Notes: generated by a model not told the origin, from the letters alone. A DNA stretch of 64,000 bases from Firmicutes bacterium HGW-Firmicutes-14 (GCA_002840275.1 PHAB01000010.1:1-64000), one strand, 5' to 3'. Positions 18,265-27,730 are shown, numbered from the stretch's first letter. Numbers and translations: made by a program.

Positions 18265-19885
18265 ATATCCCACCTCCAGGATTCCTCCGCAGGACCACAT
18301 GTTTTTTCCAGTGGACATCATCTCTCATGACAAAGTCAGTCCTGTAATGCCCGCCCCTGCTTTCCGACCTGGTCAGGGCTGCCCGGGCAATAATTTCACC
18401 AACAGTTAGGATGTTATATGTTTCCATATCATCAACACCACAGGCTTCGTTTAATAATACAGGTTCCGTTTCATGAAGCTTATCCAGGGCAGTCTGAAGG
18501 CCCTGTCCGTCCCTGACAATCCCAACCTTGTCCCACATAATTTTCTGTATCTTTTCCCTCACGCCCGCTGTTTCTCCGGGTTTACATGTATGTAACTGTC
18601 TATTCTTAAACCTGCGGCCCCGGGGGATTTCCCCCCGATTTAACCGGTGCCGGCTGTGTTCTACAATCCTATAGCCGAAGACCAGCCCATCCAGAAGTGA
18701 ATTGCTGGCCAGACGGTTGGCCCCGTGAACCCCCTGGCAGGCAACCTCTCCACAGGCATAAAGGCCCCTGACAGATGTCTCCCCATCCAGGTTCGTCTGC
18801 ACACCACCCATCATGTAATGGGCTGCAGGAGCTACGGGAATCATTTCATTAATTATATCTATTCCGTATTGGGCACATGTTCTGGTGATAGTGGGGAACC
18901 TTTTCTTTACTTTTTCCCCGGCCATGGGGGAAAGGTCAAGATAGACATGGGAGCCTCCCGTAACAGCCATTTCCCTGATTATGGCCCTGGCAACAATATC
19001 CCTGGACGCCAGCTCTGCACCCGGGTGATATCGCGGCATAAACCTTTCTCCATGGATGTTCCGCAATACTGCCCCCTCTCCCCTGACAGCTTCTGAAATT
19101 AAAAACCGGGGAGCCCCCGGGAGATAAAGAGCAGTGGGATGGAACTGGACAAATTCCATATCCGTTACTGCCGCCCCTGCCCTGAAAGCCAGTGCTATCC
19201 CGTCTCCGGTCGCTATATCCGGGTTTGTGGTATTCTTAAACACCTGGCCGACGCCTCCTGCTGCCAATACCGTTATCCGGGCCAGGTAAACCACCGTCCG
19301 CCCTGTGGTATTATCCCAGACAAGGGCGCCATAACACCTGTTATCATCAGTAAGCAGGTCTATAACCATATTATCTTCAAGAAACCGCACCGCATTTTGG
19401 CGAAATTCAGAATTTATTCCTTCCAGGAGGTTACTGGCAAGGGTACTCTGAATCTCTTCACCCGTGGAGTCACCCGCATGAAGAATCCTCCGGCGGCAGT
19501 GGGCGGCCTCCCTGGCAAATGCCAGTTCACCATCCAGCCGGTCAAAATTGGCGCCCAGGCTGATTAGTTCCCGTACCCTGTCGGGACCTTCATTGACCAG
19601 CACTTCAACAGCGTCAATGTCACACAATCCGGCCCCGGCCTCGAGGGTATCCGCCCTGTGCAGTGAAGGGGAATCAGTACTGTGGATGGCAGCTGCGATA
19701 CCCCCCTGAGCTCTCTCCGTATTGGTATCTCCCAGTTTCTTCTTTGTCAGAACCGTTACATCTGCAAAACTGCTTGCCTTCAGTGCAGTATAAAGACCTG
19801 CAATTCCACTGCCTATGATAAGGAAATCGGTCTGTATCAATGGAAGGTCTCTTGTATCGAAATTAATTATATACCTGGGTATCAA
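18239..19885 (-). CDS. nadB: L-aspartate oxidase
   Basis: FAD enzyme oxidising L-aspartate to iminoaspartate, which NadA condenses to quinolinate. The 548-residue product has the dinucleotide motif GSGIAGLYTA at 24-33, the conserved ERAQGGIA segment, an HPT(A) active-site stretch (VQFHPTALY) and a helical C-terminal domain. TTG start behind GGGGGAGGG. In anaerobes fumarate rather than oxygen is the likely electron acceptor (known for the family). It lies 16 bp after nadA. Confidence 0.95.
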   Translation of the reverse strand: MIPRYIINFDTRDLPLIQTDFLIIGSGIAGLYTALKASSFADVTVLTKKKLGDTNTERAQGGIAAAIHSTDSPSLHRADTLEAGAGLCDIDAVEVLVNEGPDRVRELISLGANFDRLDGELAFAREAAHCRRRILHAGDSTGEEIQSTLASNLLEGINSEFRQNAVRFLEDNMVIDLLTDDNRCYGALVWDNTTGRTVVYLARITVLAAGGVGQVFKNTTNPDIATGDGIALAFRAGAAVTDMEFVQFHPTALYLPGAPRFLISEAVRGEGAVLRNIHGERFMPRYHPGAELASRDIVARAIIREMAVTGGSHVYLDLSPMAGEKVKKRFPTITRTCAQYGIDIINEMIPVAPAAHYMMGGVQTNLDGETSVRGLYACGEVACQGVHGANRLASNSLLDGLVFGYRIVEHSRHRLNRGEIPRGRRFKNRQLHTCKPGETAGVREKIQKIMWDKVGIVRDGQGLQTALDKLHETEPVLLNEACGVDDMETYNILTVGEIIARAALTRSESRGGHYRTDFVMRDDVHWKKHVVLRRNPGGGICGFEHELS

Positions 19886-19900
19886 AAGAAACCCTCCCCC

Positions 19901-20818
19901 TTATTTAACGGCTATCATCCGCTCAACAGCTCCCAGGGCCTTTTCCCGTATTTCATCAGGCACCATTATACGGGGCTGCATTTCCTCAAGGGCCCATTTC
20001 ACCTTTTCGAGGGATGTAGCTTTCATGTTGGGACATACAAGCTTGTCAGAAGCCAGGTGAAAAATTTTTTCAGGGGCAGTCTTATAAAGCTGGTGGAGTA
20101 TACCCATTTCAGTTCCGATAATGAATTCCCGGTTGTCGCTTTCTCTGGCGAACCTGATCATCCCGGAAGTGCTGAAAACCTGATCGGCAAGTTCGATGAC
20201 CTCCGGCCTGCATTCGGGGTGGACCATAACCGTTGCATCAGGGTGAGCCGCCATAGCCTTTTTTACGTCTTCCGCCGTTAGCTTGTCATGGGTGTTGCAA
20301 TAACCGTCCCAGTATATTATTTCCCGGCCTGACTGTATACCCACATAGTGACCTAAGTTCCTGTCCGGTACAAACAGAACTCTCTTGTCAGCCGGAACAG
20401 AGCGGACAATTTTGACTGCATTTGCCGAAGTACAGCATATATCGGATTCAGCCTTAACTTCGGCGGAGGAATTTACATAGCACACCACTACCGCATCAGG
20501 ATACTCCCTTTTCTTTTCCCTCAATGCTTCAGCTGTAACCATATCTGCCATCGGGCAACCTGCATTTATTTCAGGCAGCAGCACTGTTTTCTCCGGAGAA
20601 AGTATGGCAGCAGTTTCGGCCATAAAATGAACCCCGCAAAACACTATTACATCTGCATCAGTTTTGGCAGCCTCCTGGGAAAGACCCAGTGAATCTCCCA
20701 CAAAATCGGCGATGTCCTGAACCTCAGCCTGCTGGTATAGGTGAGCCAGTATAACGGCATTATACCTTTCCCTAAGGTTTTTTATTACTTCGATGGTCTG
20801 ATTTATATCTGCAGCCAT
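19901..20818 (-). CDS. nadA: Quinolinate synthase A
   Basis: [4Fe-4S] enzyme that condenses iminoaspartate with dihydroxyacetone phosphate to quinolinate. The 305-residue product has the compact length of the thermophile/anaerobe form. Three cluster cysteines are visible: A-G-C88-P-M-A-D-M, the cysteine of H-P-E-C-R-P-E and that of L-V-C-P-N-M-K. The ATG at 20818 follows GGGAGTTG. First gene of the nadABC operon; no NadR/NiaR operator was recognised. Confidence 0.96.
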   Translation of the reverse strand: MAADINQTIEVIKNLRERYNAVILAHLYQQAEVQDIADFVGDSLGLSQEAAKTDADVIVFCGVHFMAETAAILSPEKTVLLPEINAGCPMADMVTAEALREKKREYPDAVVVCYVNSSAEVKAESDICCTSANAVKIVRSVPADKRVLFVPDRNLGHYVGIQSGREIIYWDGYCNTHDKLTAEDVKKAMAAHPDATVMVHPECRPEVIELADQVFSTSGMIRFARESDNREFIIGTEMGILHQLYKTAPEKIFHLASDKLVCPNMKATSLEKVKWALEEMQPRIMVPDEIREKALGAVERMIAVK

Positions 20819-20888
20819 ATTATCAACTCCCTATGCTGATTCTTAGAAGCTTAATTCAATATCGTTCCGGGAAAACCTGCAAAAAGTA

Positions 20889-21272
20889 TCACTTAATTTC
20901 GCCGGCCCTTTCTTCTGAGCAGGCTTCACAGATGCAGTTATTATCATCCACAAAAATTATTTTTGGCTTATATGCCGATGCTTCCCGGTTATCAATCATG
21001 GCATAGGATATTATAATTATCCTGTCTCCCGGCTGGACTAATCTTGCTGCAGCCCCATTAAGGCAGACAACTCCTGAGTCCCTGGGCCCGCTGATGACGT
21101 AGGTTTCAAACCGGGACCCATTATTATTGTTCACTATCTGCACTTTCTCATTCGGAAAAATGTCTGCAGCCTCCATCAGGACCTCATCTATGGTAATACT
21201 GCCGACATAATTCAAGTCCGCTTCGGTAACCTTTGCCCTGTGAATTTTTGACTTTAACATTGTCCTGAACAT
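20889..21272 (-). CDS. panD: Aspartate 1-decarboxylase proenzyme
   Basis: Makes beta-alanine for pantothenate. The pyruvoyl cofactor arises by self-cleavage between G24 and S25 in Y-V-G-S-I-T-I-D. About 127 residues from the ATG at 21272; an in-frame GTG at 21287 is a less likely start. The core matches PanD, followed by a C-terminal tail with C-x-C-x-x-C-like spacing ([10 protein letters not shown]) that is not part of the usual enzyme. Last gene of panG-panB-panC-panD. Confidence 0.94.
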   Translation of the reverse strand: MFRTMLKSKIHRAKVTEADLNYVGSITIDEVLMEAADIFPNEKVQIVNNNNGSRFETYVISGPRDSGVVCLNGAAARLVQPGDRIIIISYAMIDNREASAYKPKIIFVDDNNCICEACSEERAGEIK

Positions 21273-21318
21273 TTTACTTACCCCCACTCCCCCGTGTCAA
21301 ACAGTTAGAATTACATTA

Positions 21319-22164
21319 TCAAACTGTCAGAATTACATTATCAATCAGTCTGGTCTTTCCTATATATACTGCCAACGCCAGCAGCGCTTTCCCCTCCAGG
21401 GTTTCCCTTTCTTCCAGGTCAGGCACAGATAAGATATCAACATAATCAATCTTTGCCAGGGGCTCCCCGGTGATAAACTCTGTGACCTCGCTTTTCAAAA
21501 AGGGAATGTTTCTTTCACCGGAATCTACCAGCTTAGCGGCCATATCCAGGCTGCGGGACAATACCAGGGCGGCCTCCCGCTCAGCCGGCGCCAGGTAAGT
21601 ATTTCTTGAGCTCATGGCCAGGCCGTCTTGTTCACGTACTGTGGGAACAACCTCAATTTCCACATTCATATTAAGGTCTTGGGCCATCTTTTGCAAGACA
21701 ATCACCTGCTGGGCATCTTTTTGCCCAAAAAAGGCGATGTCAGGTTCAACAATATTTAACAATTTGGTCACCACTGTGGTAACCCCCCTGAAATGGCCCG
21801 GTCTCGATCTGCCACACAGTTTGCCTGTCAGTTTTTCAACCTCTACAAAGGTCGCATACCCTGGTGGATACATGTCCCTGACCGCCGGGGCAAATATAGC
21901 TTCAACCCCTGCCCCTTCAGCCAGTTCTGTATCCCGGGACAGATCCCGGGGATAATCCTCGTAGTCTTCACCCACTCCAAACTGAAGGGGATTAACAAAA
22001 ATACTGGCTGCAACAAAGTCAGTTTTCCTTTTGGCCGTTCTCATCAGGGTGAGATGGCCCTCGTGCAGGTATCCCATGGTAGGAACAAACCCAACTGTCT
22101 TTCCCTGCCTGCGAATATCCCGAATCAGGTCCTTCATTTGGTCAATCCTGTTAATAACTTGCAT
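21319..22164 (-). CDS. panC: Pantoate--beta-alanine ligase (pantothenate synthetase)
   Basis: ATP-dependent joining of pantoate and beta-alanine. About 281 residues with the nucleotidyltransferase H-E-G-H motif in T-M-G-Y-L-H-E-G-H and the K-M-S-like S-S-R-N loop (AMSSRNTYL). I chose the ATG at 22164, six bases after AGAGG; an in-frame GTG lies at 22182. It directly follows panB. Confidence 0.96.
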   Translation of the reverse strand: MQVINRIDQMKDLIRDIRRQGKTVGFVPTMGYLHEGHLTLMRTAKRKTDFVAASIFVNPLQFGVGEDYEDYPRDLSRDTELAEGAGVEAIFAPAVRDMYPPGYATFVEVEKLTGKLCGRSRPGHFRGVTTVVTKLLNIVEPDIAFFGQKDAQQVIVLQKMAQDLNMNVEIEVVPTVREQDGLAMSSRNTYLAPAEREAALVLSRSLDMAAKLVDSGERNIPFLKSEVTEFITGEPLAKIDYVDILSVPDLEERETLEGKALLALAVYIGKTRLIDNVILTV

Positions 22165-22175
22165 AGCGAGCCTCT

Positions 22176-23018
22176 TTAACACAATTTTCCCAGGGTTTTT
22201 TCATCCATTTCAAAGCTGTGTTCTGCCCCTGGAAACAAGCCTGATTTTACTTCCAGCTTGTACTGGCTTACAGCTTCAATTATTTTAAGGCGTAATGAAG
22301 CATATCTCTTGACAAACTTTGGTGATAAATCGGAGTATAGCCCCAATACATCGTGTAATACCAAAACCTGCCCGTCACATCCAATTCCTGCCCCTATACC
22401 TATGGTAGGAATATCAATTTTCTCTGTCAGCATTTTTGCCAGGGGTGCCGGTATACATTCAAGCACTATGGCGAAGGCTCCGGCATCCTGCAGCGCTAAA
22501 GCATTGTTGAGGATAATTCGTGCCGCATCTTCATCCGTCCCCTGTATGCGGTAGCCTCCCAGTTTGTTCACAGACTGGGGAGTAAGGCCCAGATGGCCCA
22601 TAACGGGGATACCCGCATCATTGATAGCCTTCACGGTACAGGCTATTTCCCTGCCTCCCTCAAGTTTAACAGCATTGGCACCGGCTTCCTGGAGAAACCT
22701 CCCCGCATTTCTGACACTTTCACTAACAGAAACATGATATGACATAAAAGGCATATCTCCTATCACCAGGGCTTTTTTGGTACCCCTGGAAACTGCCCTG
22801 GTATAGATAATCATTTCATCCATGGTAACCGGAATAGTTGAATCATATCCCAGCATCACCATGCCCAGGGAATCTCCCACCAGCAGGACCTCTATACCCA
22901 CCTCATCCAGCATCTTTGCGGTGGAATAGTCATAACAGGTGAGTATAGTAATCTTCTCTCCTTTTTTTTTCATTTCTTTCAGTTTTACGGTAGTAACCTT
23001 GCCGTTAGACACAGTCAT
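22176..23018 (-). CDS. panB: 3-Methyl-2-oxobutanoate hydroxymethyltransferase
   Basis: Transfers a hydroxymethyl group from 5,10-methylene-THF to alpha-ketoisovalerate, giving ketopantoate. About 280 residues with the TCYDYS-A start, the metal-binding V-G-D-S-L-G-M motif and the IPVMGHLGLTPQS segment. I chose the ATG at 23018, which has GGGAGGGGG before it and gives the family length; a longer reading would run into the upstream gene. It overlaps that gene by 14 bp. Confidence 0.95.
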   Translation of the reverse strand: MTVSNGKVTTVKLKEMKKKGEKITILTCYDYSTAKMLDEVGIEVLLVGDSLGMVMLGYDSTIPVTMDEMIIYTRAVSRGTKKALVIGDMPFMSYHVSVSESVRNAGRFLQEAGANAVKLEGGREIACTVKAINDAGIPVMGHLGLTPQSVNKLGGYRIQGTDEDAARIILNNALALQDAGAFAIVLECIPAPLAKMLTEKIDIPTIGIGAGIGCDGQVLVLHDVLGLYSDLSPKFVKRYASLRLKIIEAVSQYKLEVKSGLFPGAEHSFEMDEKTLGKLC

Positions 23019-23889
23019 CTTCCCCCTCCCGGAACATACACAGCAGCCTCTGTGCTCTGTTTTCATCCAGGCTTTTCTTTTCCACAGCCACCTTAACTGT
23101 ATACCTGCCAAGGGTCTTATACAGGTCTGCCAGCCCCGGGTCCCAGGCTTCAATAGCCTCTAAATGCCGGCTGACCGTACCCAAGTCCCCTCTGGCAACC
23201 GGGCCCGTTAGGGCCCTGGCAGGCCCTAATTCAGCGATATTGGCCAATGTCCCTTTTATTAAAGGCATCAGGGCTTCAACTGCTTGTTCCCCGGTCATGC
23301 CAATGTGCCTGTAAGCCCTAACAGCTGAATGGATCAGAGTGACCAGATAGTTGGATGCGATACACGCACCCAGGTGGTACATAGGTTTATCCTCATTCTT
23401 TATTATAAAAGGATGCCCCGACAAGTCGTTAACTATTTTAAAAGCAGTTTCCACTGCCCGCTCCTCCCCCTGAATCGCGAAAAATGACCCGGCAAGATTG
23501 GCGGCAGCTTTTTCGACAGAAGCAAATGACTGCAATGGATGGATAGAACCGGCAGCAGCACCTTTTTTGGTTAATGGGGTCAGGATTTCTGCGGGCAAAG
23601 CGCCACTCATGTGGAAAAATACCTGGCCGGTTTTTACCCTGCCTGATTCAGCTAATTGGTATGCTATATTCTCTACTTCCCTGTCAGGAGTGGTTATGAA
23701 TATGACTTCCGCAGACGGTAAGGCCTCTGCCGGTTCATCAAAAACCGGGCAGCCAATGCAGGCAGCCAGTTGTGAAGCTGCAACACCGGTTTTTGAACAG
23801 ACTCCGGTTACCGGGTAACCTTTTTGCCCAAGCAGCAGCGCAACAGCCGAACCAACGATGCCGGTTCCTATCACAGCAATCCTGTTCAT
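23005..23889 (-). CDS. Rossmann-like/DUF2520 oxidoreductase, candidate ketopantoate reductase
   Basis: 294 residues: an N-terminal NAD(P) Rossmann domain (G-T-G-I-V-G-S at 8-14, then HMSGALPA and IHPLQSF segments) and a C-terminal helical DUF2520 domain. Proteins of this architecture include PanG, described as a ketopantoate reductase in Francisella. No panE or ilvC-type gene is in the cluster, and this gene overlaps panB by 14 bp as first gene of the pan operon. Reduction of ketopantoate to pantoate is therefore the best guess (inference from family and position). Confidence 0.7.
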   Translation of the reverse strand: MNRIAVIGTGIVGSAVALLLGQKGYPVTGVCSKTGVAASQLAACIGCPVFDEPAEALPSAEVIFITTPDREVENIAYQLAESGRVKTGQVFFHMSGALPAEILTPLTKKGAAAGSIHPLQSFASVEKAAANLAGSFFAIQGEERAVETAFKIVNDLSGHPFIIKNEDKPMYHLGACIASNYLVTLIHSAVRAYRHIGMTGEQAVEALMPLIKGTLANIAELGPARALTGPVARGDLGTVSRHLEAIEAWDPGLADLYKTLGRYTVKVAVEKKSLDENRAQRLLCMFREGEDDCV

Positions 23890-23967
23890 GCGGAAGCTCC
23901 TTTTAATTGAACTTTTAGATAATTGAAAAGAAACTTAGCGGCGGTCAGGTATGAATTATTGAAATAT

Positions 23968-23995
23968 AAAAACCCTCCGGACAAACTCCGAAAGG
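23968..23995 (-). terminator. Terminator between the fol and pan operons
   Basis: On the minus strand CCTTTCGGA pairs with TCCGGAGGG (9-bp stem with G-T pairs, 5-nt loop, 23973-23995), followed by TTTTTAT (23968-23972). Confidence 0.65.
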
Positions 23996-24070
23996 TATTT
24001 GACAAACTGATCAATTATCCCTTCCGTCTCGGTCCTTACGGCTCCAAGCGGTTTTCTTGGAAAAATATGC

Positions 24071-24089
24071 TGCACCGGCAGCCGGTGCA
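24071..24089. repeat. Perfect GC-rich inverted repeat downstream of folK
   Basis: TGCACCGG and CCGGTGCA flank CAG (24071-24089). The 150 bp around it (23996-24148) are GC-richer than normal intergenic sequence and open in more than one frame, but no start with a ribosome-binding site or known family supports a gene. Confidence 0.5.
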
Positions 24090-24148
24090 TCGATGTACTG
24101 TAGAACCCGGTGAAGTTCCGGTAAGGATACTTCCCGGCAACCTTAATT

Positions 24149-24643
24149 TTACCATACTTTTTGCATAATGCAAATGTATTTTTTCTCCTCCCCCAGCCTG
24201 TTCCTGGCTTCTATGACCGTTTCCCCGTCAGGGAAACAGGCATCTGGGGCAATTTCTGCCAGGGGGACCATAACAAAGGCCCGTTCTCTCATCCTGGGAT
24301 GAGGAATTATAAGTCTTTCCCCATTCAGCTGAACCCGGTCATATAGCAGGATATCAAGGTCAATTGTCCTGGGTCCCCACCTGACTGTTCTTTCCCGGCC
24401 CAGCCGGTTTTCAATGCCTTGAAGCACTTCCAGCAGCTGTTCTGCTGACAGGGTGGTTTCAACTTCAGCTATACAGTTATAAAACCAGGGCTGGTCTTCA
24501 TAACCCACCGGCTCCGTCAGGTAGACGGAAGATACACCGGTCACCTCCACCCCTTCAGCTTCATGAACCAGTTTAAGGGCTTTTTTCAGGTTTTGCGCCT
24601 GGTGACCCTGGTTGGAACCCAGCCCGATGTACGCTCGGGCCAT
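24149..24643 (-). CDS. folK: 2-amino-4-hydroxy-6-hydroxymethyldihydropteridine pyrophosphokinase
   Basis: Transfers pyrophosphate from ATP to 6-hydroxymethyl-7,8-dihydropterin in folate synthesis. The 164-residue product has the HPPK hallmarks: Y-I-G-L-G-S-N near the N-terminus, R-W-G-P-R-T-I-D-L-D-I-L-L with the metal-binding D-x-D, and I-P-H-P-R-M-R-E-R-A-F-V. Its ATG overlaps the folB stop (TAATG). Last of HD-gene-folP-folB-folK. Confidence 0.97.
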   Translation of the reverse strand: MARAYIGLGSNQGHQAQNLKKALKLVHEAEGVEVTGVSSVYLTEPVGYEDQPWFYNCIAEVETTLSAEQLLEVLQGIENRLGRERTVRWGPRTIDLDILLYDRVQLNGERLIIPHPRMRERAFVMVPLAEIAPDACFPDGETVIEARNRLGEEKKYICIMQKVW

Positions 24644-25011
24644 TATTCCTTATTCCCCCTGGTAATTTCACAACCCATGTAATCAAAAATGCCGCTTATC
24701 GGTGCATGAGGTTTCTGTATCCTTACCCTAACCTGGTCAACGCGGTATTTTGCCAGGATTTTCTGGGCAATAGCCTCAGCCAGGGCTTCTATCAGGTTAA
24801 AGGAGTTTTGTGTGGTTACATTCTTCACCGTTGCATATACATCGGCATAATTGGGTGAATGGCTTATCTCGTCACTGGTTCCGGCCTTCCTAAGGTCCAG
24901 TGACAGTTCAACATCGATAACAAATTTCTGGCCCATCGCCTTCTCTTCCGGGAATACGCCGTGTCTCCCATAGAACTGCATACCTGACAGTATAAGTTTA
25001 TCTTTACCCAT
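24643..25011 (-). CDS. folB: Dihydroneopterin aldolase
   Basis: Cleaves dihydroneopterin to 6-hydroxymethyldihydropterin and glycolaldehyde. About 122 residues, with F-Y-G-R-H-G-V-F-P-E-E near the N-terminus and a C-terminal V-R-I-Q-K-P-x-A-P-I catalytic-lysine segment. I chose the ATG at 25011 behind AGGAGGT; an upstream in-frame ATG would overlap folP. Between folP and folK, as in B. subtilis. Confidence 0.95.
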   Translation of the reverse strand: MGKDKLILSGMQFYGRHGVFPEEKAMGQKFVIDVELSLDLRKAGTSDEISHSPNYADVYATVKNVTTQNSFNLIEALAEAIAQKILAKYRVDQVRVRIQKPHAPISGIFDYMGCEITRGNKE

Positions 25012-25015
25012 AATT

Positions 25016-26203
25016 TTACCTCCTGACCATCGCATCAGTCATTCTGACCACCCTGATCATTTCCCGGATGTCGTGTACCCGGACAATATCAGCTCCCTGG
25101 GAAATACCAAAAGCCACCGTGGCGGCTGTACCCTCCATCCTCTCTGTTACCGGCAGGTCAAGTGTATTGCCGATCATTGATTTCCTCGAAGTCCCCAGGA
25201 GAATCGGATATCCGAGGGTCTTAAACTCCCACAGCCGGTTCATAACTTCCAGGTTCTGACCGGTATCTTTGCCAAACCCTATTCCCGGGTCCAGAATTAT
25301 GTTCTCCTTCCTGACACCTGCTTCCAGAGCCTTATCGGCGCTTTCCTCAAGGGAAGTGAGAATATCATCCATCATACTTTTATATTCTGTCCCCTTTTGG
25401 TTGTGCATAAGTATCAGAGGTACATCACTGTATTCTGCAGTCACTTTGGCCAAATCCGGATCAGCCTTAAGCCCCCATACGTCATTGATGATATGAGCCC
25501 CTGCCTGCAACGCCTGCCTGGCAACCTCTGCCTTATAAGTATCAACCGAAACAGGCACATCCAATTCATCAAGCAGTTTCTCAAGCACCGGCATGACCCT
25601 GTTTAATTCCTCCTCCAAAGTCACCGGAGCAGCGTTGGGTCTGGTCGATTCACCACCGATATCAATTATGTCTGCTCCTTTTTCCACCATGTCCAGGGCA
25701 TGCCTGACGGCAAGATCAAGGTCAAAGAATTTTCCGCCATCGGAAAAAGAATCAGGAGTGATGTTCAGAATTCCCATAATTATAGTTCTCTGTCCCATAG
25801 GCAGGTGATAGCCGCGGCAGTTCAAATCCTGGGGGAGGTTGCATCTCTCCAGGTTGTTTAGTACCTGGCACAGGGATTCTGCCAGCCTGTTCAAACCGAA
25901 AGGCTGGGCCCTCAGTTTACTGATCAGACGGTTATACTGTTTAACAGTCCCCATTAGCAGCACATCGGTTTTATCGGTCGAGAAATTTCCCACAGCCCTG
26001 CTGACAGCCGCTTCTCCCCCTTTGGACAGCATCTCCTGTTTAAGGATAACCGCCGCCTTAGCCGGGATTGATTCAACCTTAATCACCCGGTGAATAGCCT
26101 TCGGAGTCATAACCTTTACCCCGGCATCATCTGCTCCTATTGAAGCAATTTCCTTTCTGGCCTTTACAACATCACTAATCTGAATAGCCCTTACCCTAAC
26201 CAC
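25016..26203 (-). CDS. folP: Dihydropteroate synthase with N-terminal extension
   Basis: Condenses 6-hydroxymethyldihydropterin pyrophosphate with p-aminobenzoate. The catalytic TIM barrel spans about 138-395 (G144-I-L-N-I-T-P-D-S-F-S-D-G-G, the D-I-G-G-E-S-T-R-P segment, then the SRK loop). The 395 residues exceed the usual 260-280 because of an N-terminal domain of about 135 residues that resembles extensions in other Clostridia; its function is unknown. GTG start at 26203 behind GGAGGAATAATTA. Confidence 0.93.
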   Translation of the reverse strand: MVRVRAIQISDVVKARKEIASIGADDAGVKVMTPKAIHRVIKVESIPAKAAVILKQEMLSKGGEAAVSRAVGNFSTDKTDVLLMGTVKQYNRLISKLRAQPFGLNRLAESLCQVLNNLERCNLPQDLNCRGYHLPMGQRTIIMGILNITPDSFSDGGKFFDLDLAVRHALDMVEKGADIIDIGGESTRPNAAPVTLEEELNRVMPVLEKLLDELDVPVSVDTYKAEVARQALQAGAHIINDVWGLKADPDLAKVTAEYSDVPLILMHNQKGTEYKSMMDDILTSLEESADKALEAGVRKENIILDPGIGFGKDTGQNLEVMNRLWEFKTLGYPILLGTSRKSMIGNTLDLPVTERMEGTAATVAFGISQGADIVRVHDIREMIRVVRMTDAMVRR

Positions 26204-26220
26204 TAATTATTCCTCCGTTT

Positions 26221-26742
26221 CTAGTAAATCAGGGGCTTACGGCCCGTTTCCATCTCCTCCACCTTGAAGCATTCATCCCTCGCCTCACATCTGGTACACA
26301 GTCTGGATAAACCGTCAGCCCTATGCAGGTATTTACCGAGAAGGGACCTGTCCGGCACCCCTCTCCGGTGTTCCCTGATACCTGAGGTTATTATGCTCTT
26401 TTCTTTTTCATTAAACCCGGCTCTTTCAAGAATCCCTTCCGCCAGCTCTGCGCCCACAAGGGAGTGGTCTTCCCCCGTTTCATACTCCCTCCAGCGGCCG
26501 ATATCATGCAGGATAGCTGCGGTATAAATGAGTTCTTTTGCCAGTTTCCGGTTCAGGTCATTTTCCTCCATAAATGCAGTGATATTCCCACTCTCCAGTA
26601 TTAGGATATATGTTATCCGGGCAACATCCAGATAATGCTGAAAGGTATGCCTGCAGAATTTGCGTTCAGTTTCGTTTTTATTGTTTTTTAACAGGTATTC
26701 TTTAAATAACGGGTCCTCTAAAACCGCTTCCAGTCTGGTCAA
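26221..26742 (-). CDS. HD-domain phosphohydrolase-like protein
   Basis: About 173 residues. A metal-dependent HD domain is visible: H-T-F-Q-H-Y-L-D-V-A near the N-terminus, then A-I-L-H-D-I-G-R-W and an H-S-L-V-G-A segment. The C-terminus carries C-x-x-C-x(4)-C. I prefer the TTG at 26742, preceded by GGGGGGAG; an ATG at 26787 lacks a site. Substrate unknown. It is first in the folate operon (18 bp before folP), so a role with pterin or nucleotide phosphates is possible but unproven. Confidence 0.75.
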   Translation of the reverse strand: MTRLEAVLEDPLFKEYLLKNNKNETERKFCRHTFQHYLDVARITYILILESGNITAFMEENDLNRKLAKELIYTAAILHDIGRWREYETGEDHSLVGAELAEGILERAGFNEKEKSIITSGIREHRRGVPDRSLLGKYLHRADGLSRLCTRCEARDECFKVEEMETGRKPLIY

Positions 26743-26901
26743 AGGACTCCCCCCGGTAAGTGACATAGTTCTCTTCATGTTTAACATAGCTTACAGAACA
26801 GTACCATACTTTATTAGACATATTCCGCAGAAATCCTGCCGCTGGAACAAAAAGGATTTAAGCATATATGTATTGAAGGGTTATAGTGAGGAGTGATACA
26901 G

Positions 26902-27726
26902 ATGAAAGTGAATAAGTACCTTTTCGCTGAAATGACCTGGCCGGAGGTCAAACAGGTAATCTCGGAAGGACGGGCTGCTGTTGTTCCAGTAGCAGTTATA
27001 GAGGAACACGGTCATCACCTGCCCATTGACACCGACCTTGTCCTGGCTTATGAAGTCTGTATCAGGGCAGGGAAAAAAATACCGGAGGAAATGGTGGTTA
27101 TCCCTCCTGTGAATCATGGGTATTCCCCTCATCAGATGGATTTTCCCGGCGTTATATCTATCAGCGGAGAAACCTTTGTCCGATATGTGGCTGACATCTG
27201 CAGGAGCCTGGCCCACCAGGGGTTTAAGAAAATTATCCTTTTAAACGGACATGGAAGCAATATTTGTTACCTTCAGGCTGCCGCCCGGGCAGTAATGCTT
27301 GACTACCCTGATGTAATGTGTGCTTTGATATCACATTGGGATTTCCAGCCGGTAATAGAACTGGCCGGACAAATCCGCGATTCCGAAAACCCCGGTGGGA
27401 TAAACCATGCTTGTGAACTTGAAACATCGATGTACCTTGCGATCAAGGAAGACCTTGTCCAGATGGACAAAGCCGTCAGGGATATGAATAAATTCGAGAC
27501 ATCCAAGTACTTCTGGCTGGACCTGGTTGGCAAAGGAGAAGGACGGCCAGTATCCATGATTCCCTATTGGAGTAGCATTTCCGAGACCGGTGTCCTGGGG
27601 GACCCCACCACAGCCAGCAGGGAAAAAGGAGAAAAACTGCTTGCTGCCGCGGTGGAAGGTCTGATAGAATTTATCCGGATTTTTAAAACCCGGGAATTAA
27701 ACCCACGGATTAACCACCACTTCTAG
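26902..27726 (+). CDS. Creatininase-family amidohydrolase
   Basis: 274 residues from the ATG at 26902 behind GAGGAGTG (an in-frame GTG is at 26893). Metal-binding motifs of the creatininase fold are visible: E-E-H-G-H-H-L-P-I-D-T-D, L-N-G-H-G-S-N and H-A-C-E-L-E-T-S. Members hydrolyse cyclic amides such as creatinine or N-formylated intermediates, and others act in peptide-cofactor maturation; nothing here fixes the substrate. Divergent from the folate operon and monocistronic. Confidence 0.85.
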   Translation: MKVNKYLFAEMTWPEVKQVISEGRAAVVPVAVIEEHGHHLPIDTDLVLAYEVCIRAGKKIPEEMVVIPPVNHGYSPHQMDFPGVISISGETFVRYVADICRSLAHQGFKKIILLNGHGSNICYLQAAARAVMLDYPDVMCALISHWDFQPVIELAGQIRDSENPGGINHACELETSMYLAIKEDLVQMDKAVRDMNKFETSKYFWLDLVGKGEGRPVSMIPYWSSISETGVLGDPTTASREKGEKLLAAAVEGLIEFIRIFKTRELNPRINHHF

Positions 27727-27730
27727 GATG

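Noticed and set aside
23923-24168. 81-codon plus-strand open frame after folK
   Set aside because: Competes with an open minus-strand frame, lacks a ribosome site and spans the fol terminator; kept only as an unexplained region.
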